A stretch of DNA of 64,000 bases, from assembly GCA_030867875.1 (NCBI GenBank), contig JAOWCC010001589.1, forward strand, positions 148,835,745 to 148,899,744. The letters run 5' to 3'. The first letter of the stretch is position 1, and each line of letters opens with the position of its first letter. The notes beneath the pieces were generated by a model. It was not told the DNA's origin. It did not search any database and worked only from the letters and a program-made list of their open reading frames with translations. The stretch is from Actinernus sp. WN-2022 (taxonomy: Eukaryota > Cnidaria > Anthozoa > Actiniaria > Actinernidae). Position numbers and translations under genes: made by a program. Below are positions 21,736-33,900 of this stretch, one piece after another.

Positions 21736-24369
21736 TTATAAACACTGACTATTATCACTGTTTGTATTGAAACAATGCCCACATTTATTGAAATCACTCT
21801 GCATGGACAAACCGTTACCATGTCTTATTCCTATACAGTTTAACTGTGAAATAGAACTGATATATAAGCACTCAACATAACATAACAAAGTCATTTCTTC
21901 ATAACAAAGTCGGCACTTCATGTTAATTGCTTCACGAAAAGTAGGTGTCATAACAACAAGTGGAAATTCAGCTGGATAGCGCTTCTTAGCGACTTTAAAA
22001 ATATTTTTCATCCGGGCAGGAGAAAGAGCTGATTTGCTTTTTACAATTCCTTTGTACTTTCTAGAACCACCCGCTAAGCTAGACATACTTAGTTCTTTTT
22101 TATTGGAGGAGCCGTCCAGCAATTTACAAACAAAGGTGGTACAATTGTTTGAATTAGCAACAGCATAAGTTAGAAATTCCTTTGAAATCTGACCTCTATT
22201 TGGCATACTAGCATTGCTACCTGTGGGAAAACATTCGTGGAGTTCTACGTTAGGTGACCTAACATCACTGGTAGCAGCAGCAAAAGTTAGAAATTCCTTT
22301 GAAATCTGACCTCTGTTTGGCATACTAGCATTGCTACAAAATGTACCTGTGGGAAAACTTTCCTGAAGTTCTACGTTAGGTGACCTAACATCACTGGTAG
22401 CAGCAGCAAAAGTTAGAAATTCCTTTGAAATCTGACCTCTATTTGGCATACTAGCATTGCTACAAAATGTACCTGTGGGAAAACTTTCCTGGAGTTCTAC
22501 GTTAGGTGACCTAACATCACTGGTAGCAGCATCAAAAGTTAGAAATTCCTTTGAAATTTGACCTCTATTTGGCATACTAGCATTGCTACAAAATGTACCT
22601 GTGGGAAAACTTTCCTGGAGTTCTACGTTAGGTGACCTAACATCACTGGTAGCAGCAGCAAAAGTTAGAAATTCCTTTGAAATCTGACCTATTTGGCATA
22701 GTAGCATTGCCACCTGTGGGAAAACATTCGTGGAGTTCTACGTTAGGTGACATAACCTCACTGGTAGGCGCACTCGCAGCAATGGGCAGAATGGATGTAG
22801 ACAGTGGTGTGAGTGGATCTACATCACTGGTAAACGGTGGATATCTCTGACGGTGTGGCATAACCTCACTGGTAGATGTACTTCTCCCAGCAATGGGTGT
22901 AGGCATTGGAACTACTGGCATACTTTGCATACTTTTGATGCCCTTCTTCATTGCCCTTGCGTGAAGAAGGTGATTTATTTATTTCAATACAGCAAGCATC
23001 ATGTTTTGGTTGGCCAATATCGTCTCCTGGGTTGCCTTTAATGTCTCCACCTGTTCGGTCAGCTCCATCTTTTCCAAGACTTGTCTATATCAACATACTT
23101 AAAAACATAAGAAAAAAACAACCGCAATCATTGTTGAAGTTAAGGATGCGTTCTTCCGAAAAAAGAATACAACGAAAAATAAAAGGTAAACAAAAATAAA
23201 TACTCCCAAAAGTAGCTATTACTTTCTAATTCCAGAACAGTGATATGTTCACGATTTTGCTGTATTCATTTTCGGAATACTGACCCTAAAAAACGCACCA
23301 TAAAAATATTTTTACAATATTCATGTTCACTGAAACGTATGCAAATTTATCTTACCGCATCGTCTTCTTCGTCTGCTTCTAAATACGATAGTCTACGCTT
23401 TGCTACAATCGTGTCCTTACTGTTATAAGAGTCGACTGGTGATGGTGGACTGGTCTCTTCGATGTCTGTTGTTATGGGCTTGTCGTCATCTTCTTTTTTG
23501 GGGCCATTTTCCAGTACCATTGCTGGCGGGTCATTAATACAATCTGTATCTTCTCATTCATACTCTTCTCTCACATACTCATACTCATACTCAACAACCA
23601 AGTCATTTTCAAGTGTGACCTATAAATTAATGTCAAATGTAAACAACAACGGTTTTGAAAGCGTGCACTCCCCGTTCGTTAACGTTTTTTGGCGCCTGTT
23701 TAAATGGATTTTCGTGAAGATACGTTTTCCTGTGAGTGGTCATAAATGACGCTGAGCTATGTACGACACATATATATAGAATTCATTAAATTCTTAATTC
23801 AACTAAGATAAATATAAATATTTAGAAAAGTAGCAATACAAAGATAATTACAATTTACTTTGTTCTGTAAATTAATGGCAAAAAGCAAGAAAAGTAAATT
23901 ACTGAGAAGTGTTAAATATTTGTACATGTACCTTTCCTCGGAAGCAGTCATTTTCTTTGACGGTCCCCTTCACAGCTGCCTCATTTGCGTCGCTGTAGCA
24001 AATACAGTCGCCTTTCTGTAGATGCTTTGGATGCTTTCTATTTGGGAAGTGCCTCTGTAAAATAGGGTGCTTTCTATCAAATGGTCGTTCCATCAAAGGT
24101 AACCTTACTATGGATATGGGAACCGTAGAATTGAAAGCTTTTGAGAACCCAGCCCATTTTATATTGACTGTTTGCAATTGAGGGTCAAATTGTCGGACAG
24201 TAGCGTTAAGCCACTGCCCAAGAACAGAATGGAATGCTTGTACTTGATCTCTTTGCTTTAATGACTTGAGTTCCTGTCATGATGCAATAAAAAAAATTAG
24301 TAATGAGAAAACAAAACAAAAACATTTTGTTATAACTTTATGTAACATTCTTACCTGGATATTTTCCAT
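21736..24369 (-). pseudogene. BEN-domain gene, U2 copy (expanded repeat, frameshifted)
   Basis: Exons 24355-24369 (MENIQ), 23932-24273 (114 codons, open), 23356-23619 (88 codons but with TGA after EEYE) and 21736-23097. Exon 4 has about five minisatellite copies and a complete C-terminal BEN-like domain. One base is missing near 23083 at the start of exon 4, and 2 bp are missing near 22688, so the coiled-coil part and the repeat/BEN part lie in different frames. All exon junctions here are phase 0, so exon 3 could be skipped without a frame change. Confidence 0.68.
22168..22710 (-). repeat. Coding minisatellite in the BEN gene, about 5 copies (U2)
   Basis: Unit of 126 bp, 42 codons (NASMPNRGQISKEFL, then TSDVRSPNVEL), with a 117-bp variant lacking the TFC codons. 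U1, U3 and U4 have only about two copies. Confidence 0.9.
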
Positions 24370-24617
24370 TGCACCTTGCTAGAAATAGTGTTTTGCTCGT
24401 CCAGTGTTCAGTAAATGTTGCTCGGTTGTATATCGGTGTCGTGCAATACAGGCAAACAAACCATTGACCAAGGGAAATTGTTGCCCAAGGAGGGAGGTCA
24501 ACCCGAATACTGTTTTTTATTATTAACTAAAGCCTTCGATCACTCAGATAACAACTGGCACGGAACCGGCAATAGTAGTCCATGTTACCAGAACACGAAA
24601 CAATGAAACGACACTGA

Positions 24618-24654
24618 ATTCGAAGATAATATTCTCGAAACACCAAAACAAGAA
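24618..24654. repeat. Right 37-bp inverted repeat of U2
   Basis: Inverted partner of 16545-16581. Confidence 0.55.
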
Positions 24655-25549
24655 ATTATGCATCAAATTTTGTTTTATTAACCGGAAAACGGACTGAGAC
24701 CTTTAGTTAGCGTGTTACAAAGCTGGCATCTAATTATAGGCCGTATACTTATCAACATTCCAATCATGAACAGGACATGTCACCAATTAAACCATGGTTC
24801 ATGGTTTATCAGAGAACTAGAGACTACTACAAAGTATATGTTAATACTACAAAATATCCCGAAATAATAGATTCTGAACAGAGAATTACCCAATCTTATG
24901 CAAGAAAAATAGTTATGTAATGTTCGATATCATGTTTATTTAACTGCATCATCCCTTGTTGTCTAGTTGTGTGTCGTGTTATTTTCTTGATTTGAACTGA
25001 TCACAGCATGCATGCATATATGCCAGTGCAGTAGCTTCAGCGTATATCACGCTAAATAACCCTTTGATGTTGTCGTGACTTAATTAATGCACGCAAAGTC
25101 TCTATTGGAGAACCTTTCGAAAATTTGACATTTCGAGACTCATGTCTTTTCCAAGTACTATTCGCCACCCATAGCCTCCTCCGCTGGCACCTTGGTGTAA
25201 GAAGAAAAAAGAAAAAAACAATACTAAAACCGGGCTTGGGATTTAAAGACAAGATGAAAGGCTGATTGTACGGTACTGGGTATATATATAATTACTACCG
25301 ATATTTCGGTTGGCACGGCCAACCTTCCTCAGGGTACACAAGTTCCTGCACTTCGTCCGAATTGGTCCTTGCATTCAGTACATTACTTGGGATTTACTCT
25401 GCGTGCACGTACGTACATGTCACGTTAGTATAAAGCAAAGCCGAATAAATGGTATGTCTGTCATCAAAATAAACATACTGCAACAGATTCGCGTGTTATA
25501 AACTTACGGTGATTTAACCAAGGGACATTTATAACTTCTTTCGATTGTA
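24655..25549. other. Non-coding spacer U2/U3
   Basis: No gene seen; same content as 15650-16544, including the small GGTTGG...CCAACC hairpin. Confidence 0.55.
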
Positions 25550-25586
25550 TTCTTTTTTTCGTGTTTCGAGAATATTATTCTCGAAT
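25550..25586. repeat. Left 37-bp inverted repeat of U3
   Basis: Inverted partner of 46295-46331; has TTTTTTT in place of TTGTTTT. Confidence 0.5.
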
Positions 25587-25833
25587 CGTTTTTAGTACAA
25601 TGTAACACCGTACCTGCAATGGAGGATAGGTGTGCGAACGTTTCTAATGTCAGGTCTTTATCACATTTCTACACAAAATTTACTCGCATGCATTCGATCA
25701 CTGCATTTATGCCAATGGTGCTATTTTGCGCCCTCATGTTTCATTGTTTCACAGCGAAATATCGCACACATTCCTTGTAATAATCTAGAGCTTGGGCCGC
25801 GCGCCTATGCTTCTGGAAGTACTAATTTACAGA

Positions 25834-27447
25834 CTATGATACAGAAAATGTGCATAGCCTATGCAAAAGTGACAACGGAAATAACTTCACCGCTCTAATT
25901 GGTGAACTATTACAGTGCACACATGAAGCGCTACTGCATTTTGTGAATTCTAGCATGTAGGTTTTTCTGGTGCAATGTTTAATTAGAAACTCATTCTTTC
26001 TGAATTTCAATCAACTGAGGATTACTCTTTAATGCCCGTGCACTACTAGAGGAAAAAGATTTTACGAGCTCGTGTTTAGCTTCATTCAGAGAAATTGTGT
26101 GACATGGAACACTAATAACTCTAATGGGAAAAGAGTCGTAGTGTTGGTCGTGCCAATATTTCTTGCATGTTTCGATAGCATTATCTAAACAGTCTCCTTT
26201 TTGTTTTCTTTGCTCTTCCTCAGACAAGTTCCCGTGTTCCCAAGGTGATAATATCAAAACATCTAGATTTAAATTATTCCACAGCCTGCCAAAATTTATT
26301 CAATTGGGAGTACATTTTGTACGCCAGTACGCCAGCACCATCACAAATAATTGTTACTGCGCCTTTGCTTAATTATGAGTTTTGCCTTAGCATTTCTTCA
26401 AGGTGATCAACGTGAATAGCGCTTGTACTGTTATGGAACATGGAGGCAAACAGATACACTGAAAGAGGACCTGTTCGAGGCCACTTAATTCTCTGCCTTC
26501 CAAGCTCGTCCAGGTACGTGTTATCGTTATTGCTAGAGTGATTCGAAATGCCTGAAAGTAAAGGTGGTAGTGAGGAAGAACGCCTTGTGTGACTATTGGA
26601 TCTGCATGCGCGTTTCGGAGACAAACTCCGAGACCTACGATTTTTTGACTTCAGTAATAGGTAACCTGCGGGGACAAGCTTGGCTCCGCTATATGGAAAA
26701 TCATGGTCTGCATAATTTGGTTGGTCATCAGTCATAAACAAATTGCCTATGCTATAGTACCTACTGACAGCCAAAGTACCAACATTTACTTTGTTTTTAT
26801 CGTCTGCAGATATTGCTACAGTTTCGTTCACAAACATTTCTGACAACTGACTCACTAAGTTTACTTGAGCACAGGTGAAATGAAATTCCTTGTGATGTCT
26901 TATCACCAAGTCATTTCTCTTAGGAGGTCGTTTTGCCGATACAAGTCCCTTGTATCTTTTGGAAGCGTTTCTATTCCTCTGTGGTGGTAAAAGAAGACGA
27001 CGAATGGTTGACGTAGATATAGCTGAAGGTCTGGGATTCTCTGTAAGACATGCTTACGTATCTGATCGACACTGACGCCATGGCAGAACATAGTACCTTC
27101 TCGTCGGCGGTCATGTGCTGCTGCTGAGTGCTGTGTAATGAATTCTCGTACTCTGTTGACAATCTGGGGAAATCTCCTAGTTATAGGTGGTCTTCCACAT
27201 GGATTGGCAACTCCTGGTGAATTAAAATATACTAGTAATTTATGATACGTGTTAAAAAAATTTGCTAGACAAATTTCAAAGCAAAGTAATATATGACTAC
27301 TAACCTGCTGCTGTAGCTGTCTCGTCCTCAAGTGGTTCATCATCACCAGAAGATTCAAACATCCAGCAGTCACCGTCACTATAATTATCTCTCGGTTTGA
27401 GGTGAATCTTACTCTGAACTAGAAGCAAACATCCAGGTATCGTCCAT
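25834..27447 (-). pseudogene. DDE-type transposase pseudogene, U3 copy
   Basis: Exon 1 is 27305-27447 and has a 2-bp loss near 27393. Exon 2 starts at 27213. Lesions in exon 2: the same missing base as U1 near 27026, the same TAA at 26373, a rearranged DGGPDW region near 26323-26336 that destroys the second Asp motif, and a 2-bp loss near 25995 that truncates the C-terminus after EIQKE. The most damaged of the five. Confidence 0.7.
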
Positions 27448-28112
27448 TGCAGATTAAATTACTAAATCAATATTTGCGCTCTCATTTAGTTGAAATAACA
27501 AACGAATATAATTCGTAATTCTCTAGACGGTGATTTTACTGCACTGAGCTGGGAAAGGATGCCTATACCAACCACACCTTTCAGCATATCGATCTTATTA
27601 TATAGTTGCGAGTGATAAGTCGAATCGCATCACGTGATCTGAAGACGCCGGATCTACATTCGCAATACGATCGTAAACAAAGAAAAACGTATTTATTTTC
27701 ATTAGAACCCGGTTGTTCGAAACAAGGATAAGCGTTACACCAGGGCCAGGTTGTTCGAAGGAAGGGCAAAGAAAGAGAAAGATTTGCTCGAAAGCTGCTT
27801 AACTTAGTTTTAACCGTATGATAGTGTCAAATCTATAAATGTAATCTGTTGGTCGGGCCACATGAACTGCCAATGGCGCGAAAATATTTTGCCGGCGATG
27901 AATGCGATTTCAAGATTTCAAGATTCTCCCTCTCTTACTTATGGTCTCTTGGCAAAAGTCTCAGTATTGGTATTAATTAGTTGGGTGGTTTGAGGTTGGA
28001 ATTTAAGATTTTTTTAAATAATTCAATAAATGATTCAATAAAACATCTATTTTAAAGCACATGATGGTTGTTGCTCTTTTTGATTGTTTGTTGTCTCCCA
28101 CAAGAGCCGTTG
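27448..28112. other. Non-coding region between the DDE gene and the 96-codon gene (U3)
   Basis: No gene seen; counterpart of 2482-3229. Confidence 0.5.
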
Positions 28113-28427
28113 TTTTATTGAAGAAATAACTTCTAGTCAGTGACTAGTTGCCATTTCTTCTAGGTTGTCCAGCTCATTTAGAGCATGGAGCAGCCTAAGT
28201 TGATGTCGTATCCATCGTTCGAGGAGGCCAACAAAGCTTGAGATGGCTTCTTCTAGTAGATCCAGTGACCCTAGCCCTGGCTGTTGAACGGCATCAGTGA
28301 AGAGATCGGTCAGGGTCTTTCCAGCGTCAAAGAACTCGCTGTCGAGGGACCGGAGTTCGTCGACAAGAGAAAGACGATTGTTGCGGGTCTCATCTAGCGT
28401 ACTTCTTTCACCTGCCATACTTTCCAA
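28113..28427 (-). CDS. Small helical 96-codon protein (U3)
   Basis: Start at 28427, stop at 28137, and the same downstream poly(A) signal as in U2. Differs from the U2 copy at a few residues (ETRNNRLS instead of EIRNNSLS). Its start codon lies only 54 bp from the left TTA of the 8-kb transposon, so the insertion sits in this gene's 5' flank and may have affected its expression. Confidence 0.6.
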
Positions 28428-28483
28428 CTAACTGAGGGCTTGTTTGTGTCGGCCATGCCATGCATGCCGCGGCGTGGTACTTA

Positions 28484-28512
28484 GGGACGGACCATTAGAA
28501 AAGTGATGGGGG
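28484..28512. repeat. Left terminal inverted repeat of the 8-kb transposon (U3)
   Basis: 29 bp, identical in inverted orientation to 36478-36506, followed by a run of G. Confidence 0.93.
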
Positions 28513-28984
28513 GGGGGGACAAAAGCAAAAAAATAAATATTTCCATAAACGATGTGTTAAAAAAAACATTATTTTTCCTGTTACCTAAAAAAAAATATAT
28601 ATATTGCCAGCTGAAGATTGGTGTGTCATATTTTTTTATTATCACAGTACAGCAGCATTCCTCCATAATTATCAGAGTAATATGCAAATATTAAATATAT
28701 GCTTAATATCTTTGCTCAAATTGACCTGCATTAGCCATATTGCCTATTTGAGGCATGTAAGCAATACATTTTAATACTAAACAAAATACAGATCTTTAAA
28801 CCAACCTTGAATATTAAACAGGCTTCAATGACGAGATCCTATCTATCAACTTTGAATAAATAAGGAATCTAACTTTTTGCTATCTTATGTATGTAGCATG
28901 TTATTGTAATGATGTTTTTTCTTCTTCTAAAAAATGCAACTTTAAAATCAGATAAATAAAGATAATATATATACAGTAGCATAT

Positions 28985-29119
28985 ATATGTTGCGGTTCAA
29001 TTTTATCCTTGGTTCAATTTTCGTTCTCTTTTGTTTTAGTCTATGCTAATGTGTGATAATGAAGCTGAGACAAAGGACAACGAAAATTGAACCAAGGATA
29101 AAATTGAACCGCAACATAT
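28985..29119. repeat. 135-bp hairpin with about 41-bp arms (U3)
   Basis: Same structure and place as 3612-3746 in U1, just after the SAM-gene stop at 29123. Confidence 0.75.
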
Positions 29120-29122
29120 GCA

Positions 29123-30833
29123 TCAGTCCTCAACATCACTCCACTCACTATCACTTGCCAAGTCTTCTCCTACCTCAATGTCTTGACTATCTTTGTACTC
29201 TATTTCCTCATTACCATTCTTCCTGCTGACATCTTCCATATTCTCTTCCTTTTTTTCCACATCATCATTCTTGTTCTCTTCTTGTTCCTCTCCCTCCTCT
29301 TTGTTGTTCTCTTCTTGTTCCTCTCCCTCCTCTTTGTTGTTCTCTTCTTGTTCCTCTCCCTCCTCTTTGTTGTTCTCTTCTTGTTCCTCTCTCTCATCTT
29401 TCTTGTTCTCTTCTTGTTTCTCTCCCTCGTCTCCCTCGTCTTCATCCTTTTCTACATTCTCCTCTTCCTCAGATTCGTCTTTGTCCTCTACATCAATACC
29501 TATTTCTGCCTGCTTCTTTTGCCTCTTTCTACTCTCCTTCTGATGTTTTCCCCCCCTCTTTCTTGCGCAAACTTAGTCTGCAATCCGAGGACCATAGTGT
29601 GCTTTGCATTCTAGAAGTATGCTTTCGTAGGGAGCAAGAAAGTCTTTGGAGGTGGTGAGTGCTGTTTCAAGCATTGGCAGCAGTTCTGTGAAGAACCTGT
29701 TCTGTTCATGTAGACCTAAATAATACAATGGGCAGAAAAATATATATTGAATATATATTTAGTACACTTATACAAGTGTACTAAAACCTTGCCTGTGTAT
29801 GCTAGGCTGCAATTTTGGAGCTATATAACTATTTATTAAAACAGAAAAAGGAATTTAATCAGTCAATGACTTCATCGGCTTCCCATATTAATAAAAATAT
29901 TCCAAATATGATTTATAGATTTAGAAGAAGAAAAGTTTAGAACTTATACTATTATTAAAATCAAGCAGGTGAAAAAAAAAACATTCTGTTGTGATGCACT
30001 TTTTAAACCGTTCGGCATGTGCCTGTGTAGAAATGAATAAAAAATACTACTACTGTACCTTCTATAATTCTGTTGCCATTTGTAGTCTTTTTTATTTCGT
30101 TTTCACAGATGTTTATGTTTTTGTGTGCAAGGCACCCCTCCACAAATCGGCACAGATGGTCATAATGTTTCTTGCCTGGCAGTTTGTTCGTCTCTTTGAA
30201 GGTGACAATTTCCGGGTATCTATCTTTTGATACTTCTAACATTCCGTACACGCTTTGCATCTTTAAGTGCGGACTCCAGCTATTAAGCTGTGGGCTTTTT
30301 GTAACACCATATAACAGCTTGATTATTACGGGGCGCTGATTCCTACACCATGCCTCGCATTTCTTTTGGTCTTTGGAATACTGTAAGCGTTCTGCTGCCA
30401 TTTCAAGTATGAAGGTGTTTGAAATCGTTTGGCGAGGGCAAACTGGCGATTCGTACCAGAGATTTCTGAACTTACGTTGCAGACTTTTCGCATTCGCAAT
30501 GATGTTTCCCATCCCATCTTTAGTCTGGAAAAAGTTCTTCATTACAGGCGGCAGCGAAACAACTTTTGACTTATTCGAGGGCCTGTATAAAGCTGTACTC
30601 GACCCCGGTGCTGCATGATCTGTCTGTTTCGATTGTTGATGTTCAGAGAAACGTCTCTCTAGTCGGCGGAATTCGAACTTCGTTAACCCCAATAATGAGG
30701 CATCCTCTTGTTTGACATCAGCAAGATCCGATATTTCACTGATACCGTTTTCTAAAAGGACATTGAAGTGCTTTTCTAGAGAACCAGCTTTCAACCAAGA
30801 ACACAATTCAGTACTATCCCCCGACGCCGCCAT
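29123..30833 (-). pseudogene. SAM-domain protein with acidic repeat tail, U3 copy (one nonsense codon)
   Basis: Exon 1 is 30059-30833 and exon 2 is 29123-29715; phases agree (phase 1) and give 455 codons. N-terminal SAM domain (residues about 10-65), a middle region ending KLPGKKHYDHLCRF, a junction IIEGLHEQNRFFTELL, a basic patch (KRQKKQAE) and a shorter acidic repeat tail of about five units. A single in-frame TAA at 29573-29575 replaces the CAA (Gln) found in U1, in RIADQVCARK. Apart from that the frame is intact, which confirms the gene model that U1 has lost by frameshift. Confidence 0.76.
29270..29435 (-). repeat. 33-bp coding minisatellite, acidic tail (U3, about 5 copies)
   Basis: Same unit as in U1 with half the copies. 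Confidence 0.88.
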
Positions 30834-30959
30834 GTTTAAAAACAGAGTTCGCGGAGAAGTCTGGGGCCTAGGCTATCTCGTCCCCAGAGCCCTCAGAGCC
30901 CTGGGTAATTTCAAGATTGTCATCGGTAATATTGATTAAAGTAGTATTCCGTTTCTAAA
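30834..30959. promoter_or_regulatory. Divergent promoter interval (U3)
   Basis: 126 bp between the two start codons. It contains a short extra block (CCCAGAGCCCTCAGAGCC) not present in U1. Confidence 0.48.
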
Positions 30960-33900
30960 ATGGCGGGCAACAATCCAGAAAATAATGGCAAAAATAAACG
31001 CCCATATCGAAACTTCAACCAACAGTTCGGTTTTAAACATATCTGTGTTTCTTTGTGCAATAAAACTGCTGTTGAAAGGCAAGCTGAATTACATAAAAAT
31101 GCAAACGAGGAGAGTTGCGAAGATAAAAGGCAGACAATTGTGGCATTTTCAAGTTTACTGGATGAATTGATCGAGTTTTCCTGTATGAACTTTCAAGAAG
31201 CATTCAACGAATATATTGGCAAGGTACCTTCACTAGCATGTAAGGAAGATAAACACAGTGTTCGTCGCCAGTTTAAGGACAAAATATTGTCGAAGAATGG
31301 CTTGCCTGTTCTTTATTTAGACAACAATGGATCAGTTTTATCGTGCTACAGGACCGTCCATTGAATAGTATAGCACTATGCCAGAGTCTTGACATGGTTC
31401 TAGATGCTTCTAGAGAGAGTAGCAGAGTCTATACAGTTCAGAAAGAGGAAGTTTTTAGCTTCATTCCATCGATCATGAAGCTCTTGAGCACATCAAAGGA
31501 CAGAGCCATTCTATCATTTGTGTTGTCAAGCATCTTTTCAACAACTGAACTCGCTCTAGCTGTTGGAATGCAACCCAAACGAACTCAGAATTTAAAAGAA
31601 ATGGTTGACAAGTTCTTGAATCAAATGGATGAAGCAAATGAACAAGTAGAAGGAGAAGCAGAGAAGAGAATAGAAGCTCTAATATCACAATTACAGCTTG
31701 AAATAGCAAGGGATTCTGATGATTTGAATTTGAAAAAAGAAAGGCTATTCGAGGATGAAGTAGAAGAAAGAAGCTTTGAAATAGAAATCAAAAAAAGAAG
31801 GCTGGATGGAATGAAAGGGAAATCAAGAGTTGCTGCAACAAAAAGAGTGTCCAAAAGGCTCTTTAACAACTGGAAACAGAGCCTCATGTCACAGAAGGGA
31901 AAAGGGAAGGGAAGCTTCAAAATTGATAGAGGTGCAGAACAAGCCATATATGAAGTGCTTGAAGAACAGCTGAAAGCACATAGCCGAAGATGGGGTGAAG
32001 AAGGCACAGGGTATCTTGAGCATGAAAAACGTCTGCATTCAAGGGAAATGAGAAAAATAGCAAATACCTACCTCAGAAAACAAGGAAAGAAAATAATAAG
32101 AAGTATAAAGGAGACTGTTCGTTCATGGGGTAAATGTAGAAACAAGAGATCTGGCCAAGCCAAGCAACATAGAGGCAGGAATTTATGGGCCCATCTTCGA
32201 CCTCAAAAAAAGTGGAAAGCAACACATATAAACATTCATTACAACCGTGCTCACATCAAGAACTACACTAAATTTGCATTTTCCAATGGAAACAAAGAGA
32301 TGCATCAATATGTGATTCGACGTGCCATAGATGATAAGGCCTATGTAAGGTGTGGAACATCAGAGGGCTTCTCGAGGCCACTGCATACTCCAGTGCAGCT
32401 GTCAAGTGAAGAAAGCCAAATCAAGCTGCCTTCTGCTGACTACCCAGATCCAGTGGGCTATGTTGCTCCAGGAGTTGTGCTGCTGGTGAATGAAATGAAA
32501 GAGACGCAATACAAAGGACGGGATAAGTTTGTGCCAACTAATGTAACTGTCAGTGTTACGTGTAAGCCCAAACACATTTATCCCAGCTCTGCAACCAACT
32601 GGGGAAATGATTTATTTGCTACACGCTATAATTTCAGAAGTGAACATGAGGTACCAGTATGTGATGAGGAGAAGTACTTCAAAAATGGGTCGCTTAAGGA
32701 TATTGAGATATTTCTCATAGGATTGAGAGACAGTGTGTTCCAGTTCGAGTTAATGACCATCAAGGAGGACTATGAAAGAGTGCAAGAGGGAGGTGATCAC
32801 TTGGCTAGGGAGAAAATGAGGGTTCAAGTTCTTCTAGAGAGACTTAAAGTAATATCAGTATCCTTAGAACCTCATGAAAAGGATGATCTTGTGCAACAAG
32901 TGAGAAGTGAATTGTCAATGCTGAATGACATGCTGGAAACCATAGGTAAGTCTATAGTTTAGATTTAGCTTATTTATAATATCATTTATAATTTTCTTTT
33001 CTTCTTTCAATGTTGTTGTAACAAAACTTAAAGTTGCCAAGAATGTAATGATATGATGCAGAGATTACAATGTATCCCATTTTATTGTTTAAAGAGTCGG
33101 AGCTGAAGGCAGAGAACTGGAGAGAATGGGATGTGCAAAACGATTATGAAGGTTCAAGTGAGCTGTGCAGTGCAATTCGTTGCAGGCTAGAGAATAATGG
33201 TTTACCAAGGCACAGGTAAGGAAATTACTAGAAATGGGCAATTCCAGAAAATCTATGTACCCCCACCACAACATTTGGAAATTCTGAAGGCAAGGGGGGG
33301 TTTTCGAATTTGGAATTCTGGTTGCATGGGGGGGTTTCAAGGTGTCTAATTTTATACAAAGAAAGTATAAGAAATCCCTATGCAAGGGGAGGTATTAAAG
33401 GCAGTTTGGACATTCTGGTAATTGAAGCCGAGGAAGAGAGTGCAAAACATTGTGCACTAGAAATTAAGAACCGCTTTGATGGTAACAGGTGCATGGGCAC
33501 ATCAATTCATGCCACTGTTCCCTTCTATGAGAGTGATAAAAAGTTCTTTTATGATGAGGAGTTCATGTTGAAATGCACTAATGCAAGTTCCTCAACCATT
33601 CTCGAAAAGTGTGCTGGCAGAGCTTACTTTCTTTTTGTTAGTCAGTTCTTCACCGATCATTATCTCCTCTATGACAATGGGTTCGAAGGTATACGAAATG
33701 GTTGTATCAATGGAGATGAATTGGCCTGCCCCTTTCACACATCCATGGAAAACAAGCAGATTCTACATGATGGCTGGAGTGGTGTACCAGTTACACGGGT
33801 TCATCCTCCTATTCCAGATTACTCTAGTCAACAGGAGTTCCACTATCTTACTCTGGACCAGATTTCTACGGGTGATATTACGGAGAAGTATGGCCTCAAA

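Larger units (their letters stand above)
15903..24907. repeat. Tandem macro-repeat unit U2 (LINE-bearing type)
   Basis: Second unit, 9,005 bp. It lacks the 8-kb transposon (empty site at 20110-20112) but has a LINE fragment inside the DDE gene and about five copies of the BEN-gene minisatellite. Small shared indels, for example the loss of one codon near 18757, group it with U5. Confidence 0.93.

Noticed and set aside
28481..28484. TTAA-type (piggyBac or Kolobok) target duplication
   Set aside because: The base after TTA is G on the left and C on the right, and the empty sites read TTAT; only TTA is duplicated.
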